Source: Pseudomonadota bacterium
GTDB taxonomy: Bacteria; Desulfobacterota; Desulfobacteria; Desulfobacterales; Desulfolunaceae
Direction of reading: 5' to 3'
Assembly: GCA_018818835.1 (NCBI GenBank)
Contig: JAHIRD010000135.1
Location: forward strand, 1-62,930
DNA length: 62,930 nt
Shown: piece after piece, positions 57,129 through 62,930 of the stretch
Layout: each line of letters opens with the position of its first letter
How positions within the stretch are numbered: the stretch's first letter is position 1
Notes under the pieces: model-generated
The model's database searches: none
Seen by the model: only the letters and a program-made list of their open reading frames with translations
Told to the model about the DNA's origin: nothing
Position numbers and translations under genes: made by a program

Positions 57129-58999
57129 TGTTGTTTATCCGCTGAATCTGAAACGTTTATCGGAATGTTGAGGGAAAACGTCGTTCCTTTCTGGACAACA
57201 CTCTTCACCGTCAGGGTTCCGCCGTGGCTTTTGACGGTTTGTAACACAAGGGAGAGGCCCAGTCCAGTCCCCGACGCCTTGGTGGTGAAAAAGGGTTCGA
57301 AAATATTATCGATTCGATCCTCGGATATCCCTGGGCCCGTATCCGTGATGTCGATTCGTATGGATGGGCCGGAAGATTCCTGGACAAGAAACGTTGAAAG
57401 AATCACCTCCCCATGGTTCTCGATGGACTCAATGGCGTTCACCACAAGGTTGATCAGCGCCTCGGACAGCCGTTTCCTGTCGCCTTCGAACATGGGCAGC
57501 TCATCAACCATGACGACGGATAAGGCGCATTCGTTCCGGTTCGCAAGGGGTTTCACCATAAGAAGCACATCATCGAGAAGGCCGTGGACATCCATCATGG
57601 AGAAGACCAGATCACGGGGTTTGGCGTAATCGAGAAACCGGTTGATCGTGCCTTCCATCCGTTGGATCTGGCCCATGGCGATACGGTAGTCCTCTATATC
57701 GTCGAGGGTCCGGTCAATCTGGCTTTTCACGGATTCCAGGTAGAGCTTGAGTGAGGTGAGAGGCGTCCGGATTTCATGGGCGACCGAGGCACCCATGCGG
57801 CCCAGGGCCGCGAATTTTTCGGACTGTTCGGCAATGTCCTGTGTTTTTTTCAACATGCTGCCTGTCTCTTTGAGTTCGGCTTCCTTGCTTTCCACTTTCT
57901 GCTCCAGGTCGTTCTGACGTTCCTTGAGTTTTTGAAACATATGGTAGAAGGACCGGGAGAGACTATCGATTTCATCCGTTCGTCCCTTTTTCAGGAAGGT
58001 GCTGTCGAACCGAAATTCATCGAACCGTGATTCAGCGATGGCAGCGGCATAGCGACTGAGAGTCCGTATGGGTTTGACGATATGCCGGGAAATTATCCAG
58101 ATGAGCATCATGGCGCTGGCGATTCCAAGACAAATCGTCAGGTACACGATGAGTTTCAGCCTGTTCGAACTCTCAAACGCCTCATCCTGATCCTGCTCGA
58201 CCACGATATACCAGGGAGTTCCCTTGAGGTTCAGCGACGTTCCCAGAACCATGATCCCACGATAATCGCGGTAAGCCTTTTTCAGGCCTCCTTTTTTAAG
58301 GCTCCGATCTTCAAGCAATGATTTAAAACTGCCGGTTTGGGTGATATTTTGTGAAAGGATTCGTGATGGGTCCTTGTGGGCCAAAAACCGTCCGGAATCA
58401 TCAACAAGGTAACATTCCCCTGTTTTCCCCAGAGAAACGTTGAGGATGATAAAAACGATCCTGTTCGTTCCCACCCGACCTGAAACGTTTCCCAAAAGGG
58501 TGTTGTCCCCAGTGAAAATGGGAACAGAAATGGTGAACGAAGATTCTTTTTCATCATTCATATAGCTGATGTCGGAGATGGATAAGGTTCGGTTGTCACC
58601 AATGATTTCAACAGGGTTGACCATGTTCGTGGTGAAAACCAAGTCACCCGACGCGGAAAATACACTGAAATCCTTGTAGACCCCATATTGATGTCGCATC
58701 AGCTCAAGGTAGGGCTCGATCAGGCCGGTATCCATGGATTTTAGAATGGAGGTTTTCGAAATGACGGTCAGATCGGCTTTACGTTCGTTTAACCAGTGTT
58801 CCAGAAGGGATATTTTGTCCACGGCCACGTTGTAGAGCTGGCGGTGGACCATGCCCGCAATAAGATCTTCCGTTATTTTGATGGAAAACCAACCGATGAC
58901 GACAAGGGGGATCAGCACGAGAACGAGAAAAATCAGCATCAGCTTTGTTCTCAGGTTGAATTTGAAATTGACTCGTCGATGTATTTCAGCTTCGGACAT
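57125..58999 (-). CDS. Membrane sensor histidine kinase with Cache-type domain
   Basis: A 624-residue kinase. It has membrane segments at about 18-40 and 282-304, with a periplasmic double-Cache-like sensor domain between them (SVFSASGDLVFTT, KTGECYLVDDSGRFLAHKD). A HAMP domain follows (RHIVKPIRTLSRYAAAIAE), then a coiled coil (~355-395), a dimerisation domain with phospho-histidine H408 (VAHEIRTPL) and an ATPase domain (TDTGPGISEDRI, SGTGLGLSLV). It is the cognate partner of the overlapping NtrC-type regulator. The ligand is unknown; Cache domains usually bind small extracellular metabolites. Confidence 0.93.
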   Translation of the reverse strand: MSEAEIHRRVNFKFNLRTKLMLIFLVLVLIPLVVIGWFSIKITEDLIAGMVHRQLYNVAVDKISLLEHWLNERKADLTVISKTSILKSMDTGLIEPYLELMRHQYGVYKDFSVFSASGDLVFTTNMVNPVEIIGDNRTLSISDISYMNDEKESSFTISVPIFTGDNTLLGNVSGRVGTNRIVFIILNVSLGKTGECYLVDDSGRFLAHKDPSRILSQNITQTGSFKSLLEDRSLKKGGLKKAYRDYRGIMVLGTSLNLKGTPWYIVVEQDQDEAFESSNRLKLIVYLTICLGIASAMMLIWIISRHIVKPIRTLSRYAAAIAESRFDEFRFDSTFLKKGRTDEIDSLSRSFYHMFQKLKERQNDLEQKVESKEAELKETGSMLKKTQDIAEQSEKFAALGRMGASVAHEIRTPLTSLKLYLESVKSQIDRTLDDIEDYRIAMGQIQRMEGTINRFLDYAKPRDLVFSMMDVHGLLDDVLLMVKPLANRNECALSVVMVDELPMFEGDRKRLSEALINLVVNAIESIENHGEVILSTFLVQESSGPSIRIDITDTGPGISEDRIDNIFEPFFTTKASGTGLGLSLVLQTVKSHGGTLTVKSVVQKGTTFSLNIPINVSDSADKQQ

Positions 59000-59082
59000 A
59001 TGACCCTATAAAAGTTTTTTCCCCTTTGTATAAATCACATTGTCCGGGCGGGTCAATGTACAAAATAGAGTTGGGGCAGAAA

Positions 59083-59112
59083 CCGGACGGAATCGACCCG
59101 GACGGAATCGAC
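59083..59112. repeat. Two tandem 15-bp units
   Basis: CCGGACGGAATCGAC occurs twice head to tail (59083-59097 and 59098-59112) in the gene-free region upstream of the kinase gene. Function unknown. Confidence 0.6.
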
Positions 59113-59231
59113 ATAGAGAAGGTGTCTTAAAATCATCTCATTTGTCAAGACAAAAGGTTTGACCCCAGATTTCAGATTATATTTTGTATCACGTATATGT
59201 CTGCCTATTCTTTGATATAAAATAACTTCTG

Positions 59232-59541
59232 CTACAAAAGCATTTCCATAACGCGCTCAACATGAATTCTGGTCGTGTCAAGAAAAGGAATGCCGATACT
59301 ATCTGTTTCTTTCAGTATCAGGGGAAGTTCTGTCCCCCCCCAAAATCAAGGCCTCAATGCCTTTGCGTTCTTTAAGGCCATGTGCGATTTTTAGCAACTC
59401 TTTCTTTGTATCATCGCGGATGATGCCTTTAACCAACTCTCCCATGTACTTTTCATGCTGAAGAAAGGATACAATGATAAGCCGATAATATTCTATTGTC
59501 GATTCCGGACCAATCCCACCAATAATACCGACTGTTTTCAT
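59232..59541 (-). pseudogene. Aspartate/glutamate racemase, decayed
   Basis: Start ATG at 59541 with a strong AAGGAGG site. The N-terminal MKTVGIIGGIGPESTIEYY is typical of aspartate racemases. The frame then jumps straight to a C-terminal segment (HEKYMGELVKGI), so roughly 100 internal residues, including the first catalytic Cys, are missing. After ALILGG, a run of eight G (59334-59341 as C on the plus strand) shifts the frame; with seven G it would read GGTELPLIL through to a stop at 59232-59234. The gene is therefore broken twice. Confidence 0.85.
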
Positions 59542-59703
59542 AGTCACCTCCTTAAGGCCACTCTTAGTATGAGGAACACAACTCTGCCTTCACCCCGCAG
59601 GCGGCGAATAACGAAAACCACCGAAGAAACGAGAAAGGTCGATAAAAAGTTTAAATACATAATTGGCCTGTCCCCGAAAAATAGTTTCATGACAGACGTT
59701 TCG

Positions 59704-60015
59704 CTAACGGCATGCGTCAAAAGCCATATCAAAATGTTTAGACAATTCTATATATTGACTCCCCCAACCATTATCAATTGCAATTTCTTGCAAAGAGGCA
59801 GTTGGTAGAAACATATTCACCATTAATTCAGGATTCGATAAACGACCCGAAATTTGAACAGACTTGAGATTAGTGTTTGCAACTTTAAGTAAGTCTTTGG
59901 GAGATTCATTCGCATAGATTGATTCTTGAGAATCTTCAAGAAAATTGACAATATGCAATAGCACCTTCTCCATTTTTTGCTGCAGTTCTTTTTCCCTCAT
60001 AGTTTCAATAGACAT
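59704..60015 (-). CDS. Small protein of unknown function
   Basis: A 103-residue protein I do not recognise. It has helices at the N-terminus (MREKELQQKMEKVLLHIVNFL) and a C-terminal part with FLPTASLQEIAIDNGWG. There is no signal peptide. The weak start context (no clear ribosome site) and its place among broken genes leave open that it is a remnant or one partner of a two-gene unit with the frame just upstream. Confidence 0.5.
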   Translation of the reverse strand: MSIETMREKELQQKMEKVLLHIVNFLEDSQESIYANESPKDLLKVANTNLKSVQISGRLSNPELMVNMFLPTASLQEIAIDNGWGSQYIELSKHFDMAFDACR

Positions 60016-60114
60016 CCAACGATTCTGTAGAAAAACCCCTTTTTAAAATGAACGTCATCTCTGCCTGTAAATCTATTTACCCAAACGATAACATCGCCAG
60101 GTTTAAGATCAGAT

Positions 60115-60570
60115 TTATTTAATAAGCTCTATCCCTTTCTCTGTAATCTTAATTTTATGCTCTTTATAGAGTTTTCCGATTGCTTGCTTAAAAACTTTTT
60201 TACTTATTTGAAACTCATTTTTTATATCTTCAGGGGAACTTTCATCGTTAAACTGACATTTTCCACCCGCTGCCTTAAGATGTTCCAGAATTTTGTCAGT
60301 CGTTGACTGAACATGCCGACCTTGCTCTGGCTGCAAGGAAACATCTATCTTTCCATCTTCTCTAACTAATTTTATATATGCTTTGAGTTTTTGGCCTTCT
60401 TTGTAATCGTCATACATCTGATTTCCATAAACCAATCCTGTATACTCATTATTTATCGCTACCTTTGCCCCCAAATCAGTAATGGCATATATCTCCACAT
60501 CTACTTCCTGCCATTGGGTAAACACTCCCGGACCAACTGTTGCTTTTAAATGCTCATAATTTTTTTTCAT
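60115..60570 (-). CDS. Short S1/CvfB-like RNA-binding protein
   Basis: A 151-residue protein with one S1-like OB fold (LGAKVAINNEYTGLVYGNQ, then KLKAYIKLVREDGKIDVSLQ) and a C-terminal winged helix (DIKNEFQISKKVFKQAIGKLYKEHKIKIT). This is the end architecture of CvfB/YitL proteins, which are normally nearly twice as long with more S1-like domains. It seems a natural short form or a truncated copy rather than a fragment, since start and stop are clean. It may bind RNA; the target is unknown. Confidence 0.75.
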   Translation of the reverse strand: MKKNYEHLKATVGPGVFTQWQEVDVEIYAITDLGAKVAINNEYTGLVYGNQMYDDYKEGQKLKAYIKLVREDGKIDVSLQPEQGRHVQSTTDKILEHLKAAGGKCQFNDESSPEDIKNEFQISKKVFKQAIGKLYKEHKIKITEKGIELIK

Positions 60571-60708
60571 TTTTCTACCTTAAACTATTGTATGCCCAAA
60601 TTATATCGAGTTGCCATTTAACAATCTTTACCGTAATACATAACACAACTTATTATAAAAATTGGGAAAAAATTGGGGACAGTCAAAAAAAATTGTTACC
60701 CTAATAAA

Positions 60709-60749
60709 AAAACGGGGCAGCTCATCTATTGATCGAACTGCCCCGTTTT
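60709..60749 (-). terminator. Rho-independent terminator of hcp
   Basis: AAAACGGGGCAG-type arms (60709-60720 and 60738-60749) pair over 12 bases. On the minus strand the stem is followed by a T-rich tract, placing it just after the hcp stop at 60775. Confidence 0.85.
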
Positions 60750-60774
60750 AAGTAGAATCATTGATATGTGTGGT

Positions 60775-62538
60775 TTACCCCAGAATTTTTTTCAAATCCC
60801 CCTCGGCTGTTCCAATGGGGGTCAGGTTATAATTTTTAACCAGGACATTCAGTATGTTGGGTGTCACAAAGGCTGGCAATGACGGTCCTATGTGGATATC
60901 TTTAATACCAAGGTGGAGTAGGCTAAAAAGAATGGCAACTGCTTTTTGTTCATACCAGGAAATGATAAATGACAAGGGCAGTCCATTGACATCTGTATCA
61001 AAGGCTTTGGTCAGGGCAATTGCGATCTGCACGGCTGAATGAGCGTCGTTACACTGGCCAACATCCAGGAGTCTCGGTATTCCGTTAATCTCTCCCAACT
61101 GATGTTTGAAAAACTTGAACTTGCCACAGGCAAGGGTAAGAACGATGCTGTTGTCCGGTGTTTGCTCAACAAACTCAGTATAATAATTTCTGGATTTTTT
61201 TACACCGTCACACCCTCCGACCAGGAAGAAATGACCAATGGAACCATCTTTTACACCAGCTACGATTTTGTCAGCCACGCCAAGAACGGCCTTGTGCCCA
61301 AAGCCCACCAGGATGTCCATGTCTTTTTTGTCTTGGGTAAAGCCAGGCAGTGCAAGCGCCCTGTCGACCAGAGGTTTCAGGTTGTTTTTGTTTAAATGAG
61401 TCAGACCTGGCATTCCAACGGTACCCGATGTGAAAATATTTTTCTTATAGTCCTGTTTAGGTTTCTGAATGCAATTTGAGGTCATAAGAATAGCACCCGG
61501 AAAGTTGGTGAATTCTTTTTTCTGGTTCTGCCAGGCCGTTCCGTAATGCCCATAAAAATGGGGAAACCGTTCTTTTAATTTCGGATACCCGTGAGCCGGA
61601 AGCATTTCACCATGAGTATAAACAGTGATGCCTTTGCCGGCACTCGCTTTCAGAACTGCTTCCAGGTCAATAAAGTCATGGCCGGAGACCAGAATGGCCT
61701 TTCCTTTTTTCATACCAAGGGGTACTTTTGTGGGTATAGGATCGCCATAAGCATTGCTGTTGCCAAGGCTGAGAAGCTCCATGGCCCGAAGGTTTTTTTC
61801 ACCGCATTCAAGGACTAATCCAAGATAGGCGTTCGTATCCAGACTTTTGTCTTCGAGGGCGGCGAGACCCCGGTGAACAAATTCATAATTGCCCTCATCT
61901 TCCTGACCATGTTCTGCGGCATGATCGGTATAAGCGGCCATGCCTTTGATGCCAAAAAGAAGCATATGGTGCAGAGATCTTAAATCCGGGTCCATACCCT
62001 GATTTGCCATAAGGCCGTATTGTTTGCCTTGTTTGACCATTCCTTCCAGGGAAGGTTTAAGTTTCAAGGTCAGCGAGTCGCTGTTCGATGAAATGGTACC
62101 ACCCGCAGCTTTCACACGCGTGATCATCTTGTCTCTCAACGTGACCGATTCATGGAGAAGATCTTCAAAACGGTAGGGATCGAATTCAACGTTGGTCAGG
62201 GTTGCGAACATGGCCATACATGTAAATTGATTGGTTTCCGAGTCAGAGATATTCACCTTTCTTCCGGCAACGGCTGCGATGGAAATCCCTTTAAGGGTAT
62301 GAATTAAAAAGTCCTGGAGAGCTGCAACCTCAGGGGTTTTACCGCATACACCCATACGGGTGCAACCTTTGCCACCCAGAGTTTGTTCACACTGGTAGCA
62401 AAACATTGTGTTTTTTGTATCTTCTTTTGAAGCGGCAAAGGCTTTACTGGAATTCAGAAATGAAGGCAGTAGGGCAGATGCTGCAAGCCCCAGGGTCCCT
62501 TTTTTTATGAAATTTCTTCTTGAGACAATTTTTTTCAT
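60775..62538 (-). CDS. hcp: Hybrid cluster protein with twin-arginine signal
   Basis: A 587-residue hydroxylamine/NO-reactive hybrid cluster protein. The N-terminal cluster spacing is CxxC-x8-C-x5-C (CYQCEQTLGGKGCTRMGVCGK), as in the class I Hcp of strict anaerobes. Downstream ligand segments include VSGHDFIDLE, THGEMLPAHGYP, LMTSNCIQKP, GGCDG and DVGQCNDAHSA. Unlike the usual cytoplasmic Hcp, it starts with a signal carrying SRRNFIKKG, a hydrophobic stretch (LGLAASALLPSFL) and AFA before the mature part, a Tat-type signal suited to export of a folded iron-sulfur protein. A strong AGGAG ribosome site is present. It is monocistronic, with a terminator after it and a candidate HcpR site before it. 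Confidence 0.94.
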   Translation of the reverse strand: MKKIVSRRNFIKKGTLGLAASALLPSFLNSSKAFAASKEDTKNTMFCYQCEQTLGGKGCTRMGVCGKTPEVAALQDFLIHTLKGISIAAVAGRKVNISDSETNQFTCMAMFATLTNVEFDPYRFEDLLHESVTLRDKMITRVKAAGGTISSNSDSLTLKLKPSLEGMVKQGKQYGLMANQGMDPDLRSLHHMLLFGIKGMAAYTDHAAEHGQEDEGNYEFVHRGLAALEDKSLDTNAYLGLVLECGEKNLRAMELLSLGNSNAYGDPIPTKVPLGMKKGKAILVSGHDFIDLEAVLKASAGKGITVYTHGEMLPAHGYPKLKERFPHFYGHYGTAWQNQKKEFTNFPGAILMTSNCIQKPKQDYKKNIFTSGTVGMPGLTHLNKNNLKPLVDRALALPGFTQDKKDMDILVGFGHKAVLGVADKIVAGVKDGSIGHFFLVGGCDGVKKSRNYYTEFVEQTPDNSIVLTLACGKFKFFKHQLGEINGIPRLLDVGQCNDAHSAVQIAIALTKAFDTDVNGLPLSFIISWYEQKAVAILFSLLHLGIKDIHIGPSLPAFVTPNILNVLVKNYNLTPIGTAEGDLKKILG

Positions 62539-62652
62539 GGAAAATCTCCTTTTTTCAATTGTATAACTATGTTTCTATCAATCATGTCAGAATCAATCTT
62601 GCAGGATAAACCAGAACAAAATCTATACTGAAGGAAACACCAGAGATTATCC

Positions 62653-62666
62653 TTGACCTATGTCAA
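62653..62666 (-). promoter_or_regulatory. Candidate HcpR operator of hcp
   Basis: TTGAC-CTAT-GTCAA palindrome, matching the TTGACnnnnGTCAA consensus reported for HcpR (Crp/Fnr family) in deltaproteobacteria. It is centred about 32 bases before a TATAGA hexamer on the minus strand, i.e. near -44, the usual class II activator position. Confidence 0.7.
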
Positions 62667-62713
62667 GTTCTCAACTTTTTTTAAATCTGGTGGGACGCCT
62701 TATTCAGCTTTAC

Positions 62714-62827
62714 CCTCGTTCCCAGGCGGAGCCTCGGAACGAGAGCATCCGAGCCTGTGACGTTCCACCGCCCCTCGTTCCCAGGCTCTGCCTGGGAATG
62801 CCGTCCTCAAGGCTCTGCCTTGAATGA
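62714..62827. repeat. Hairpin repeats of the CTCGTTCCCAGGC family
   Basis: Three related units: 62714-62742 (CTCGTTCC ... GGAACGAG), 62773-62800 (CCCAGGCTCTGCCTGGG) and 62801-62827 (TCAAGGCTCTGCCTTGA). Each is self-complementary. The first two share the CCTCGTTCCCAGGC core. Short palindromic intergenic repeats of this kind are widespread in bacteria. Confidence 0.75.
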
Positions 62828-62930
62828 TCGCAGGGAAACAATCGATGGCACAGGGGATAAGACCTGGAGCTGCTTGCACTCAGGGGCAGCATGTGAATAT
62901 AAACAGTCTGGTACTTGCGGATAGCAGAGG

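Larger units (their letters stand above)
62539..62930. other. hcp upstream region and hairpin repeats
   Basis: From the hcp start outward: an AT-rich leader with a TATAGA -10 candidate, the HcpR-like site at 62653-62666, then hairpin repeats at 62714-62827. A 60-codon minus-strand frame over the repeats is not a credible gene. Confidence 0.6.

Noticed and set aside
62710-62892. Minus-strand 60-codon frame
   Set aside because: Generated by the CTCGTTCCCAGGC hairpin repeats; no start context.

Overview
The window reads as a chromosomal segment of a strictly anaerobic deltaproteobacterium (Desulfobacterota, most like the Desulfobacteraceae sulfate reducers). The pointers are the housekeeping gene order (ispG-proS-rel; rpmF-fabG-acpP-rpiB-glyA-dCMP deaminase-nrdR-ribD-ribE-ribBA-ribH-nusB), an Hcp gene preceded by a TTGAC-N4-GTCAA site like the published deltaproteobacterial HcpR motif, a sigma-54 two-component pair and an iron-sulfur NuoF/GltD-type oxidoreductase. 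The genus is inference; no rRNA gene is present.

Region 1 (1-16.2 kb) is the most unusual part. It holds two tandem paralogous giant genes with a gene for a membrane-anchored, HEAT-repeat protein with a vitellogenin-N-like region between them. The first giant gene is cut by the window edge. The second encodes a 3,428-residue lipoprotein with two complete-looking pepsin-like (A1) aspartic protease modules, each followed by a six-repeat TolB/PD40-type propeller, then CARDB-like domains, a conserved beta-rich module and five PA14-like modules. The second protease module has lost its C-lobe catalytic Asp. I regard this as the best candidate for an undescribed system.

Region 2 (16.3-21.8 kb) is the minus-strand ispG-proS-rel operon plus a small divergent gene of unknown function. 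Region 3 (21.8-28.6 kb) is an accessory island bounded by copies of a dispersed intergenic repeat. It carries a mini polyketide synthase with the order AT-ACP-KS-ACP-ACP, a short MetE-like zinc methyltransferase and a flavin monooxygenase with an unrecognised N-terminal domain.

Region 4 (28.6-38.7 kb) has a dus-family gene, a crotonase resembling dienoyl-CoA isomerase, rimO, a polyprenyl synthetase, a secreted FlgT-like protein, a tRNA-Val with an unusual C33, a membrane-spanning AraC regulator and gltX. Region 5 (38.9-47.9 kb) is a long plus-strand housekeeping block from rpmF to nusB and a metallo-hydrolase, making fatty-acid, one-carbon, nucleotide and riboflavin functions. It lacks fabF, fabH and plsX.

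Region 6 (48.0-62.9 kb) contains gene relics, a NuoF-GltD fusion oxidoreductase, a KaiC-like/PEP-synthase ATP-grasp fusion, gdhA, a protein of unknown function, an NtrC-type regulator with its sensor kinase, a decayed aspartate racemase, small unknown genes, and a twin-arginine-signal Hcp with a candidate HcpR operator. The window ends in a second family of hairpin repeats.
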